From positions 1 through 59,569 of the forward strand of contig NZ_MOMB01000058.1 in the NCBI RefSeq assembly GCF_002752165.1: DNA of 59,569 nt, read 5' to 3'. The position numbers and the translations under genes were made by a program. The stretch comes from Erwinia sp. OLFS4 (lineage in GTDB: Bacteria > Pseudomonadota > Gammaproteobacteria > Enterobacterales > Enterobacteriaceae). Shown piece by piece: positions 8,702 to 18,159 of this stretch. Position 1 is the first letter of the stretch. Each line of letters begins with the position of its first letter. The notes under the pieces were generated by a model. It saw nothing but the letters and a program-made list of their open reading frames with translations. It was not told the origin of the DNA and did no database searches.

Positions 8702-10020
8702 GGTTTCTCCAGCATAGTACCCCAGCTGTCATTATTCATATAGGGACAAATACGAATATATGCCGGACATGTTTTTTCATGCGTTATCACATTTAACTTT
8801 AACACTATTTTATTTTCATGCTGAGTGCTGGTATTTTCCTGGAGTGATTGTGCAGTATAATTTTTTGTTAATACGGTCGTGTTGTCTGTGCTGTATACGT
8901 TAACCTGCCAGCTGGCAATATCCTGATTGTTTAAATGTACTTCGTTTTTTTCAAGAATAAGCTCATTTTTACAGGAATAAACTAATGACTCCAGCCATTG
9001 TTCGTGTGAGGAGGGTAACTCGTTAAACCAGTTTACCGTTAAAGGTTCTAATATTTCAGGGTGTATTTTCTGAGTAGAGAAATCGATACCAATATGGTAT
9101 TGGTATAACTGTAAGTTACGTTCAATATCCTGATTTCCAGTCTGTATTTTTGTCGAGGTAAGCATGTTATGAATGCTTTTTTTTGCTTCGCGATCTCTTT
9201 CCCACCATGTCTGACTGACTAAACCGTGTTTCTTAGCCTCATCATTATGATCCTCCCAGATTTTCGGTGAGTTTTCCCGGGTGTAAAAATGCCATAATAA
9301 TATTTTATGTGGTGACCAGAATTCATATCCCTGAAGCCAGGCACGCACTGCCATTGAGATCTCTTCACCCATAAAGAAAATATTCGGATCATTGGGGACA
9401 CGGGTAATGAAATGCCCATCTGCAAAAATAAATCCTGCCGCCAGGTAACCGCAGCGCTGCGGCGTATCCGCAATAAAGGGTTTTGAGGTCAGACTGACGA
9501 TGCCATCATCAGTAAATCCATTAAAAATCAAACGACTAACAAAATCTCTGCGCGTTTCTGGTTCGCCAGGCGTATAGGCCGCCGGATAGCTGGAAAGCAC
9601 CGGCCACTGACTTTCTTGCCGCAGTGATTCCAGCATGGTTATCATTTCGCTGTCCCATTCCGGGATAAAGCGGCAGTGTGAGTCTATTTGCAGAAAATAA
9701 TCCTGTTGATCATAACAACGGTCCAGAAGATGCCTTGCCCAACAGGCCCCCTGACTTGAAAGATAATGAATATTGATTACCCTGACCGTAGTATTCCGCC
9801 AGATAAAATTAAAGCATGGGTAAGAACCAGATATTGTGCTCTCAACCAGCTTCATCCCTTCATTAATAAAAATCTGTGTATTCAAATCTGACTGTAAGCA
9901 TATGGCTATATTTAGTCTTTCTGGATATTTAGCCTGGCTCACCATGTCGCGTAACGTGGGCAGTAATTCTGAGTCACGATAACTGGCAATGCTGATAAAG
10001 ATTGTCTTTTCCTGTCGCAT
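8695..10020 (-). CDS. PF11397-type (Skp1 GlcNAc-transferase-like) glycosyltransferase
   Basis: 441 residues with no signal peptide or membrane segment, so cytosolic. The start (TIFISIASYRDSELLPTLRD), the metal-binding QIDSHCRF motif (DxH), SSQGACWARHLLD and the later FMGEEISMAVRAWLQGYEFW match the GlcNAc-transferase family of Dictyostelium Gnt1 type, a GT-A fold using UDP-sugar. The last 140 residues are an extra domain I do not recognise. The gene lies 25 bases after the adhesin gene and overlaps the DotU-like gene. The acceptor is unknown; a component of this locus is a reasonable guess. I recall this family being annotated in some enterobacterial T6SS loci. Confidence 0.75.
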   Translation of the reverse strand: MRQEKTIFISIASYRDSELLPTLRDMVSQAKYPERLNIAICLQSDLNTQIFINEGMKLVESTISGSYPCFNFIWRNTTVRVINIHYLSSQGACWARHLLDRCYDQQDYFLQIDSHCRFIPEWDSEMITMLESLRQESQWPVLSSYPAAYTPGEPETRRDFVSRLIFNGFTDDGIVSLTSKPFIADTPQRCGYLAAGFIFADGHFITRVPNDPNIFFMGEEISMAVRAWLQGYEFWSPHKILLWHFYTRENSPKIWEDHNDEAKKHGLVSQTWWERDREAKKSIHNMLTSTKIQTGNQDIERNLQLYQYHIGIDFSTQKIHPEILEPLTVNWFNELPSSHEQWLESLVYSCKNELILEKNEVHLNNQDIASWQVNVYSTDNTTVLTKNYTAQSLQENTSTQHENKIVLKLNVITHEKTCPAYIRICPYMNNDSWGTMLEKPW

Positions 10021-10045
10021 AACTGTTCCCTGTTCATCAGTTTTA

Positions 10046-11047
10046 TTAATTCATTTCCAGAATGATTTCAGCGGAAGCTGAAAACGGTCCTCTTTTTGGA
10101 GGCTGAGTGGAGGCGGATTTAAGTATTGTCGCCGTCCATTTGAACTGAGCGGGAACATTACTATTGAGTGAGTTAATGATTTCTGCATTGGTGCCGTCGA
10201 CATGCATTATTGAACCACTGCTATCGTCAATGCGGATTTTTAACCGATCATCGTTTCCTGCACTGTCAGTAACCTTAATATAATTATTATCACTGTCTGG
10301 TGTGGTGGTGGTTAATTTAGCTGTAGCCGAGTAGTGGCCGTAATCTGTGGCACAGGTCATAGAGAAATTAAGGGGCCTGCTGACACCTTTTGCAAGATCA
10401 TCGGGCGTTACGGTATTAAAGTTGACCGTTTTTTTGCCATCCAGTCTGCAAACCGGTGTACTAATGATGCGTATTTGTCCAATCATCAGCGTCTGCGGAA
10501 AAGGTCCAATACCGCTGTTGTTAACCCAGTTATAAGCAATCTTACCCGGATCGAGAATGACATCTCCGGTCTGGGGGTTATTGAGTTTAAGCTGTGATTT
10601 TGTTTTAAATATTTGCACCCGGTAAAAAGCTGCTGGCGGGTAATCGAGACGCATCTCTGTTGTTACAGAATTCGTGGGGAATTTGCCAAAAGCTACACCG
10701 TTATACCACATTGGCATTATTTCTAAGCCGTCTATTTTGGTTGCATACATTCTTTGCTGGGTTGCCTGGCCCAACAACGGTGGATAAACATCCTTTCCAT
10801 ATCGGTCCCCTTTCAGACATTTAAAGCTTACTTTTGTGCCATGAGATGAGTCCCAGCTACCTATTGGTGTTGAACGATCCGCCGGTGCATCAGCATCAAC
10901 AAAAACAGTGAAGGCGGGCACGCTAAGAATTACCGGTTGCCCACCGCCTTCCGGTGGAACAGTATCCAGGACACATTGTGCTAAAGCCGGTGTTGTAATG
11001 AATATACTGACGATTGCCAGTATGGTGGCCATCCTTTTTTTCAACAT
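10046..11047 (-). CDS. Fimbrial tip-adhesin-like protein (two-domain, FimH type)
   Basis: 333 residues from ATG 11047. A cleavable signal peptide (ATILAIVSIFITTPALAQ) precedes a domain of about 165 residues with Cys in SFKCLKG and aromatic-rich strands. A C-terminal pilin-like domain (Cys in STPVCRLDG and FSMTCATDYG, ending ASAEIILEMN) is suited to donor-strand exchange. That layout fits a chaperone-usher tip adhesin. The start codon overlaps the tssA stop (TAATG), and its AGGAG ribosome site lies inside tssA, so translation is coupled to tssA. The matching pilin, chaperone and usher genes are about 7 kb away at 18160-22846. The receptor is unknown. Confidence 0.75.
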   Translation of the reverse strand: MLKKRMATILAIVSIFITTPALAQCVLDTVPPEGGGQPVILSVPAFTVFVDADAPADRSTPIGSWDSSHGTKVSFKCLKGDRYGKDVYPPLLGQATQQRMYATKIDGLEIMPMWYNGVAFGKFPTNSVTTEMRLDYPPAAFYRVQIFKTKSQLKLNNPQTGDVILDPGKIAYNWVNNSGIGPFPQTLMIGQIRIISTPVCRLDGKKTVNFNTVTPDDLAKGVSRPLNFSMTCATDYGHYSATAKLTTTTPDSDNNYIKVTDSAGNDDRLKIRIDDSSGSIMHVDGTNAEIINSLNSNVPAQFKWTATILKSASTQPPKRGPFSASAEIILEMN

Positions 11048-12117
11048 TAGCACTCCTGAGAAGTTGCGATTTTGGCAATAACATCTGCTGGTAATAACTG
11101 AAGTAATTCAGTAAAACTTTTGCCAATGATCTGTTCGGTGAACGCCAGTAAGATAATCGCCGGACTACTGGGTTCCATTCTGCTAAACCAGCGGCGAATT
11201 TCACGCAGCTGCTGAATCGCATCGCCACGGTTAGCAACCGTGGCGACTTCACCGGCGTGGGCGGAGGCCGGCATTACCGGTGCTTCGGCAATAAATTCAC
11301 TACCGGTTGTTACCGGCGTGTGGTTTTCTTCGCTTCTCTGCTGCACGGCGTCGTCGTTTTCCTGCGCCGGACGCTCAGCCTCGGGGGCAGACGGTGAAAG
11401 AAAGTAACCAAGCAGGTTAAGCAGCCGGGCAAAGTCGGGCACATCCTCATCGGGCATCTGCTGTCTGAGCGTGGTTTTAAGCTGATTAACTTCCTGAAAT
11501 AAAGCATTAAACTGCGCAATGATCGGCGCCTGGGTTTGCTGCCATTGTTGCCATATCTGGCTCAGGGTTTCTTCCGGCAACGCATCGTCGGCACGCGGCA
11601 CGCTATTGGCGCGCTCGATATCACGCACGGTTAATTGCAGGCCGGCCACCGACGGTAATGACTGCTGGCGAATGTCAGCCAGCAGGCCGTCATTAGACTC
11701 CAGTTCTGCCAGCGCATTATTTCGCATTATGGGTACGAACTCCCCTTCATCCATCAGCTGAGGATGAAGCTGCTCTGGCCACTGTTGCAGCGCCCAGGTT
11801 AAGGCTTTTATCCCGTCGGTCAGGGCAGAGAAACCGTGCTGGCGCATGCGACAACGCATCAGAATAATTACTAACCGGATATCCTTTGAGCGTTGCAGTA
11901 ACTTTTGGGTTTGCCGTTCAGTGTCTGCCCAGTTTATGGGATTAACCGATTCAACAAAGTCACCGTATTCTGCGCCTAGTCTGGGCTGCAGCTCACGTTG
12001 CAACATAATAAAATCAGCGTCGTATTCCAGACTTTCACCGCAAGGTGGCGACTCAGCCACCGATTCCGCTAGCAAAGCATAGTCTTGTGGACATGCTGTG
12101 ATATTCTGCTGTTGCAT
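11047..12117 (-). CDS. tssA: T6SS component TssA (ImpA N-terminal domain)
   Basis: 356 residues. The ImpA N-terminal domain is recognised from ESPPCGESLEYDADFIMLQR, NWADTERQTQKLL and TWALQQWPEQLHPQ, with a Pro/Glu-rich linker (about residues 240-290) and a C-terminal segment IRRWFSRMEPSSPAIILLAF. TssA primes sheath and tube polymerisation at the baseplate and caps the distal end, depending on subtype. The short C-terminal ending SPAIILL...LPADVIAKIA is typical of enterobacterial TssA. It follows tssG by 47 bases and its stop overlaps the adhesin start. Confidence 0.93.
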   Translation of the reverse strand: MQQQNITACPQDYALLAESVAESPPCGESLEYDADFIMLQRELQPRLGAEYGDFVESVNPINWADTERQTQKLLQRSKDIRLVIILMRCRMRQHGFSALTDGIKALTWALQQWPEQLHPQLMDEGEFVPIMRNNALAELESNDGLLADIRQQSLPSVAGLQLTVRDIERANSVPRADDALPEETLSQIWQQWQQTQAPIIAQFNALFQEVNQLKTTLRQQMPDEDVPDFARLLNLLGYFLSPSAPEAERPAQENDDAVQQRSEENHTPVTTGSEFIAEAPVMPASAHAGEVATVANRGDAIQQLREIRRWFSRMEPSSPAIILLAFTEQIIGKSFTELLQLLPADVIAKIATSQEC

Positions 12118-12164
12118 CTGATCTTTCCTTATCTTTCGTTTATATCCCTGACTACATTCTGGTT

Positions 12165-13199
12165 TTATGTGGATGGCTGACAGTACATTTCCGGGTCAAA
12201 ACTCATGCCGGCAAGCGGACTGGAACAGTCGGCGCGTTCTAACCAGCCGGTGTAACCCAGCTGATGTTGTTCACCTAAGGTGGCACAGGGGACTTCATCG
12301 GCGCTGAGCACAAGAATGACTTCCCAGGCGTATTCAAAGCCGACGAAGTTGCGTACCCATTCACGTAGTACCGGTAAATCTTTGCCCCAGGGGCTGAAAT
12401 GCAAATATTGTTTTAGGCTCAGGGGACCAAAAAGCAGCTGAAATTTATGCTGCCGGTCCTGCACCGTATCGCCAAGAATTGCGCCATCACCTAATTTCAG
12501 GCAGCTGAGATTGTTACCCAGCTGGCTTTGATCTTCTGCTTGCAGAAAAATCCACTGTACGGCGAATTCTCTAATCTGAACCGGCACTTCAAAATAATAA
12601 TGAAGCGCGCCGACCAGGCCTTCGGGATTACGTGCTTCACGTATCAGGTGGGAGACCGACGCCAGCCGGGGGTGGAGCGGTAATTCACTTCCGGCCAGCT
12701 CCTGTGGTTCTAATCCGGCAAGGCTGCCAACATAAAACGAAAATTTATCTTCGTGTTGTCTGTCCAGCGAGGCGGTATCCTGAGAGAGGAACCAGGCCCG
12801 GTAAAAATGCGACAGGGCGCGGTGATGAAAGATATCAACAAACTCATTGAGCGTATTGTCGTGGTTTTCACTGCGGGTATAGGCTACCTCTGAAAGATGC
12901 AGTGGCATCGCCCCTTGCGGGCCCCAGACACCTAAGCCAAACAGATAGAGATGTAATTTGTCCGCTTCTTTTTCAATACGGGCAATCTCACGTGGCGCAA
13001 AAACCATATGCGCTAACTGACGGAGACGAAAGCACTCCTGTGAGGGTAATAATGCGGTTCCCGGTGCTGGCCATTCCGGTGTCTGAGCCGCCAGGGTACG
13101 CATGATGCTGATAAATCCACTCTGCCACGGTTTATCCTGCTGATACCAGGAGGTTAACTGTGGCGGAACGGTGGGTAACGACCTTGTGGTTTGCGACAT
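12165..13199 (-). CDS. tssG: T6SS baseplate protein TssG
   Basis: 344 residues, normal for TssG. Family features include FRLRQLAHMVFAPREIARIE, LFGLGVWGPQGAMPLHLSE (the usual PLP-x-H segment), HRALSHFYRAWF and the C-terminal LGYTGWLERA. TssG forms the baseplate wedge with TssE and TssF in the cytosol. Its ATG immediately follows the TAA of tssF with no gap. Transcribed with tssF upstream and tssA downstream. Confidence 0.95.
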   Translation of the reverse strand: MSQTTRSLPTVPPQLTSWYQQDKPWQSGFISIMRTLAAQTPEWPAPGTALLPSQECFRLRQLAHMVFAPREIARIEKEADKLHLYLFGLGVWGPQGAMPLHLSEVAYTRSENHDNTLNEFVDIFHHRALSHFYRAWFLSQDTASLDRQHEDKFSFYVGSLAGLEPQELAGSELPLHPRLASVSHLIREARNPEGLVGALHYYFEVPVQIREFAVQWIFLQAEDQSQLGNNLSCLKLGDGAILGDTVQDRQHKFQLLFGPLSLKQYLHFSPWGKDLPVLREWVRNFVGFEYAWEVILVLSADEVPCATLGEQHQLGYTGWLERADCSSPLAGMSFDPEMYCQPST

Positions 13200-15077
13200 T
13201 TACAGTACCTCCCGGCGACCGGGACGCGCCGGCCAGTAGGCAATTTTACCGCGCTGCATTGAACTGAGTTCGGTTTCAGTAAATACGTTAATTGCAGCAT
13301 GCCGGGCAATGTAGTTTTCCATGATCAGGCCGAAGAGGTAGGGGCTGACGCCTGAAAAACCCTCTTCGTCGACCGTCAGCGTGCAGCGTATGCCGCGTCC
13401 GTAGATCAGTAAGCCACTCCCCGGTAAACGTCTTATTACCGGTTCGCTGTGGCAGCCGACCAGCGCATTGATTTGTGCTGTTGAGTCATAATCCACATCG
13501 CTGATAAACAGTTTCAGCATATTACGTAGTGATTCGCCCCCCTGGCTGTGCGTCATATCTGACAACGGCAGGTAATTAAAACTGAGTTGTCTTATCAGAC
13601 GCCAGGCGGATTCTCTGACGGCGAAAGGGGCTCTGGGGGGGCTTATCTGACAGACTAAGCGGGCGTTTTCAACCGGCGCGGAATCAAGCATAGTCAGTTC
13701 CAGATTACCACTGGCAGCCACCAGCATAGGCAGATCGCGATTGGTCACCAGGGCGTTGATGGACAAATAGCGAATATTGCCGCTATAGGGCGCTTCCCTT
13801 TGATCAACCAGGGAGATAAAGACTTCAGTGCCCGAATATGCTGCGCGCGTGTCGTATTTGCGCGCATTACTCACCTGGCGATCTTTACGGGTGATGGAGA
13901 AATAACGACCAAAATTACCGTTGTCACAATGCTGAGTTTGGTAAAGGGGATTAAAAATAATTTTATTATTTGTCTCCGCTTGCTGACCAAATACTTTGCT
14001 GACAGAAAATATCTCAAAATCAAGGGGGCGGCTGCGGTCCGGTACCACATGAAATTCGTTCATCGCCCGATTGATTTCCAGCTTATCCAGCTGCCTGGAA
14101 AAAAGATTAATCACTGGTGTACAGTAAAGCAGGAAGCAGGCAGGGGAAATATGGCCAATAAGGTTTTGCGACAACCGGTCGAGTAAGATGATAACTTCCA
14201 TTTCTGAAGAATCATTTTTTTTAACACAATCAGCCAGTTGTGTTAGTGTAAAAAAGTAAAATTGCTTACGGAAAGAAAAATATTCCTGGATAAGATTGTG
14301 ACCATGGAAGATATTCCATGAAACAGGTAGCAAACCCTGGCCTGGCTCAAGACCTTCAAACGAGAGGGCATCCTTTTCTATAATATAATCGTTTTTATCT
14401 TCACCGCTTCCCGATCTTAAAATAGTGGCAATGTGTCCGGCATGAATCAACTCAAAAATATGCGAAACGATTCTTTCCTCGCCGCTAATATAAACAGGAA
14501 GTTTATCAAAGCCTTCAAGTTGAGAAAATTTTATATCCCCGTTTAGCCTGAGTGTGATGCGTAACGCTCCTTTTAACTTATTGGCGTTGATATGATGCTT
14601 CTCCAGTCTTGGCATGTCGGGCGGTAACGAACTCAGGCGTGCCTCAGTGATTTCCATCGGCCAGAGCTGCACGTCTTTCCCGCTGCGAAATTCGCAACGC
14701 GTGGTCTCATCCTTTATTATCGGCATAAAAAAAGCGCTGTTTCCTGGCACACAATAACCCTGTGTCAGGTCACCTTCTTTAAGGTTAGGTTTGAGCTGAA
14801 TAACGCTCATTGATGGCGTTGGTGCGGTATAGTTGGGATAAACTATATCCAGTAAACGCTGGGTAAATAGTGGGAATTCGGCATCCAGCTTTATTTGAGT
14901 TCTTGCCGATAAGAAGCAAAACGCTTCAATCAGCCTTTCCACGAAAGGATCAGTGGTTTCAAGGCCTTGCATCCCCAGTCTGCCGGCAATTTTCGGATGT
15001 TTGTCAGCAAACTCCCGTGCCATTTCGCGGATAAAGGTGAGTTCCTGATTATAGTAATTAAGAAAGATGTTATTCAT
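13200..15077 (-). CDS. tssF: T6SS baseplate protein TssF
   Basis: 625 residues. It starts MNNIFLNYYNQELTFIREMA, then FADKHPKIAGRLGMQ and DPFVERLIEAFCFLSARTQI, all diagnostic of TssF. The C-terminal GRGIRCTLTVDEEGFSG is also typical. TssF is the major wedge protein of the T6SS baseplate. It is the first gene of the minus-strand block, with a 353-base divergent region separating it from tssH. Confidence 0.96.
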   Translation of the reverse strand: MNNIFLNYYNQELTFIREMAREFADKHPKIAGRLGMQGLETTDPFVERLIEAFCFLSARTQIKLDAEFPLFTQRLLDIVYPNYTAPTPSMSVIQLKPNLKEGDLTQGYCVPGNSAFFMPIIKDETTRCEFRSGKDVQLWPMEITEARLSSLPPDMPRLEKHHINANKLKGALRITLRLNGDIKFSQLEGFDKLPVYISGEERIVSHIFELIHAGHIATILRSGSGEDKNDYIIEKDALSFEGLEPGQGLLPVSWNIFHGHNLIQEYFSFRKQFYFFTLTQLADCVKKNDSSEMEVIILLDRLSQNLIGHISPACFLLYCTPVINLFSRQLDKLEINRAMNEFHVVPDRSRPLDFEIFSVSKVFGQQAETNNKIIFNPLYQTQHCDNGNFGRYFSITRKDRQVSNARKYDTRAAYSGTEVFISLVDQREAPYSGNIRYLSINALVTNRDLPMLVAASGNLELTMLDSAPVENARLVCQISPPRAPFAVRESAWRLIRQLSFNYLPLSDMTHSQGGESLRNMLKLFISDVDYDSTAQINALVGCHSEPVIRRLPGSGLLIYGRGIRCTLTVDEEGFSGVSPYLFGLIMENYIARHAAINVFTETELSSMQRGKIAYWPARPGRREVL

Positions 15078-15430
15078 TTTTAACCGACGATATTTAGTGA
15101 GATTCCCTGTTACTGTTAACCGTTGTGATAATGATTCTGTCTTACTGTTACTGAGAATATATTTTTGTAATGAATAAAGTCATTTCGATATGATTATTGC
15201 CGCTGACTTATATTATCCCTGCGGTACACAATTGCTAGGTAAGATAATACAATATTATGTTTGTCCGCAATGAAAAAGTGACTTGTTGTCGATTTTTATC
15301 TTTTTTAATCCCAACTATTTTTATTTTTTTCTTTAATTCTGATTTTTAAAGTTATGCTTTAATTTCATTGAATGTGAATAGTATAGTCGGTAAAGATTAT
15401 GGAATAACTCTCATCAGTAAAGGGATAATT
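15078..15430. promoter_or_regulatory. Divergent promoter region between tssF and tssH
   Basis: AT-rich, gene-free stretch from which both T6SS blocks must be transcribed in opposite directions. A near match to a sigma-54 promoter (15220-15239) has the wrong spacing between GG and GC (nine instead of ten bases), so I do not call it. No operator is recognisable by eye. Confidence 0.5.
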
Positions 15431-18091
15431 GTGGCTGTTTTAAGGAAGAATCTATTCGGAAAGTTAGACTATACACTTTTCAATACAATTGAAAGCGCGA
15501 CCTCGTTATGCAAAATGCGCGGTAATCCTTATGTTGAGCTGGTGCACTGGATTAATCAACTGTGGCATCATGATAACAACGACATAAAATGTATTGTCCG
15601 TTATTTTAATATCGATGGCGAAGAGCTGGAGCGGGCGCTGACCCGTGAACTTACCCGTTTGCCTGCTGGCGCTACAGCAATATCTGATTTTTCTTATCAT
15701 ATAGAACTGGCCATTGAGCGCGCCTGGGTATGTGCCAGTCTCGAATACTTTGAAAGTCGGATTCGTAGTGGACATCTGCTGTTGGCATTGCTGACCAATA
15801 TGGAACTTCGGCGTGCATTACTGACGGTTTTACCCACACTGGAAAATGTCGCTCTGGATGCGTTAAGTAGCGATCTTGAATACATTACGCGTGATTCACC
15901 AGAAGCCAATGAGTCCGCTACAGACGGGACAAATTATTATGATGGCTCTCTTCCTGGTGAAGCTAGCCAGGCGCTAAATGATCAGACCAACGCTAAACTT
16001 GCTCAGTTTACGACAGATCTTACTGCGTTAGCTAAAGAAGGAAAGATTGATCTGATATCAGGTCGCAGCCATGAAATATCCACCATGACGGATATTTTGT
16101 TACGGCGAAGACAAAATAATCCGTTGCTGACCGGTGAAGCCGGCGTCGGTAAAACGGCAGTGGTGGAAGGATTTGCCCAGGCCATTGTTGCGGGTGAAGT
16201 TCCGCCGGCACTCAGCGAAGTGCGGTTGCTGTCACTGGATATTGTTGCGCTTGCTGCGGGCGCCAGTATGAAAGGAGAATTTGAAGCCCGACTGAAATCG
16301 GTACTGGACGAAGCAATTGCTTCCGCAGACCCCATTATTTTATTTATTGATGAGGTCCATACTCTGATTGGAGCCGGTGGCAATGCTGGTACAGGGGATG
16401 CTGCCAATCTGCTTAAACCGGCGCTGGCACGGGGGCAGATTCGTATTATTGGTGCGACAACCTGGATTGAATTTAAACGCCATATTGAAAAAGATCCGGC
16501 TTTAACCCGACGTTTCCAGGTATTACAGGTTGAAGAACCTAACGAAGAAAGCGCATCAACAATGCTGCGTGGACTGATTCCTTCGCTGGAAAAGCATCAT
16601 AATGTGTTAATTAGCGATGATGCTGTGCAGGCGGCAGTACATCTTTCGCACCGCTATATTCCCGCCCGCCAGCTGCCAGATAAGGCAATCAGTTTACTCG
16701 ATACCGCCTGTGCGCGCGTCGCGATGGCGCAATTTACCCCGCCCGCAGAATTACAGCAGCTAAACTGGCGTTGTGAAGTGGCTGAAAAAGAACGGAGGTC
16801 GCTGGACAAAGCGCGTTATCTCGGTACCGAGCATCAGGCACGCATTGAACAGCTCAATGCGACGATTCGCGAAACCCAGGCGGCGCAGGCAAAATTGCAA
16901 CAACGCTGGCAGGCAGAACGCGAGTGCGTCGTGAGTATCGTGATACAACGCCAGCAAATTGTTGAAGCGATTGAAAATAACGATGCGGTGTTGCCGGCGT
17001 TACGGCAAAGTCTGACGGAACAGGAGCAAATGCTGGCTTCGCTGCGTCAGGAACAAGCGCTGGTGCATGCAGAAGTAAGCGCAGAGATTATTGCCCGCAT
17101 TGTTGGTGACTGGACCGGTATCCCCGTCGGTCAGATGATGAAGGATGAAGTGCGTGCAGTAATGGAATTACCGCAGCGTCTCAACGATCGCGTGTTTGGG
17201 CAGGAGTATGCCCTTGAGCAACTGAGCGAAAGCATAATGACCGCCCGTGCCGGACTGGCGGATCCCCGTAAACCAATTGGGGTTTTTATGCTGGTAGGTC
17301 CTTCTGGCGTGGGGAAAACGGAAACGGCCCTGGCAATTGCTGAAAGTATGTACGGCGGTGAGCAAAATCTGATAACGATAAATATGAGTGAATATCAGGA
17401 GGCGCATACTATTTCGACCCTGAAAGGATCGCCTCCGGGTTATGTGGGCTATGGCGAAGGCGGGGTGTTAACTGAGGCGGTTCGCCGTCGTCCTTACAGC
17501 GTGGTTTTGCTTGATGAAATTGAAAAAGCCCACCCCGATGTACATGAATTATTCTTCCAGGTATTTGACAAAGGTCAGATGGAAGACGGTGAAGGGCGAT
17601 TAATTGATTTTAAAAATAGCGTCCTGTTATTAACCAGTAATAGCGGGAGTGAACTGATTGAACAGCTTTATGCTGATAAAGAAACAGCACCCACTCCAGG
17701 AGCACTGTTAACCGCACTCCAGCCGGCACTGCTGAAATCTTTTCCGGCAGCATTTCTCGGACGAGTGACCATCATTCCTTATTTACCTTTACAACCAAAA
17801 ATTCTTAATAATATTGTTAGTTTACATTTGGAAAGAGTAAACAATCGCCTGTTCCAACAGCATAAGTTGATACTGAATTATGGTGAGGATGTTGTTGAGT
17901 TTATTGTTTCTCAGTGCCGGGTAGGTGAAACAGGAGCACGTCTTCTGATTAGATTTATTGAAAAAAATATCCTACCTAAAATTGGCAAGAAAATATTGAG
18001 TAGCCAGGACTTGCCGGATAATGGCAGGGTCAGTCTTGAAGTTGACTCAATTAATAATGAAATAAAGGTAACTGTAGAGGAGGGAAGATAA
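15431..18091 (+). CDS. tssH: T6SS sheath-disassembly ATPase TssH (ClpV)
   Basis: 886 residues from GTG 15431, which has AAAGGGA upstream and gives the usual ClpV start (VAVLRKNLFGKL, then RGNPYVELVHW). An upstream ATG at 15368 has no ribosome site. Two AAA+ modules are present: first Walker A GEAGVGKTAVVEG and Walker B LFIDEVHTLIGAGG; then GPSGVGKTETALA and VVLLDEIEKAHPDVHE. A coiled-coil middle domain lies between them. ClpV unfolds contracted TssBC sheaths for recycling in the cytosol. It opens the plus-strand block, followed at 69 bases by a pilin gene rather than by a tss gene. Confidence 0.95.
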   Translation: MAVLRKNLFGKLDYTLFNTIESATSLCKMRGNPYVELVHWINQLWHHDNNDIKCIVRYFNIDGEELERALTRELTRLPAGATAISDFSYHIELAIERAWVCASLEYFESRIRSGHLLLALLTNMELRRALLTVLPTLENVALDALSSDLEYITRDSPEANESATDGTNYYDGSLPGEASQALNDQTNAKLAQFTTDLTALAKEGKIDLISGRSHEISTMTDILLRRRQNNPLLTGEAGVGKTAVVEGFAQAIVAGEVPPALSEVRLLSLDIVALAAGASMKGEFEARLKSVLDEAIASADPIILFIDEVHTLIGAGGNAGTGDAANLLKPALARGQIRIIGATTWIEFKRHIEKDPALTRRFQVLQVEEPNEESASTMLRGLIPSLEKHHNVLISDDAVQAAVHLSHRYIPARQLPDKAISLLDTACARVAMAQFTPPAELQQLNWRCEVAEKERRSLDKARYLGTEHQARIEQLNATIRETQAAQAKLQQRWQAERECVVSIVIQRQQIVEAIENNDAVLPALRQSLTEQEQMLASLRQEQALVHAEVSAEIIARIVGDWTGIPVGQMMKDEVRAVMELPQRLNDRVFGQEYALEQLSESIMTARAGLADPRKPIGVFMLVGPSGVGKTETALAIAESMYGGEQNLITINMSEYQEAHTISTLKGSPPGYVGYGEGGVLTEAVRRRPYSVVLLDEIEKAHPDVHELFFQVFDKGQMEDGEGRLIDFKNSVLLLTSNSGSELIEQLYADKETAPTPGALLTALQPALLKSFPAAFLGRVTIIPYLPLQPKILNNIVSLHLERVNNRLFQQHKLILNYGEDVVEFIVSQCRVGETGARLLIRFIEKNILPKIGKKILSSQDLPDNGRVSLEVDSINNEIKVTVEEGR

Positions 18092-18159
18092 CTTAAGCTT
18101 TAATCACTTGTGCTTAAATGGTAATTATTTATTCTTTGTCTAAATAAATGGAGTTTAGT

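Noticed and set aside
15220..15239. Sigma-54-like promoter (GG...GC) before tssH
   Set aside because: The distance between GG and GC is nine bases instead of ten, and the first half is GGTAC rather than GGCAC. Spacing of this element is strict, so it is not called.
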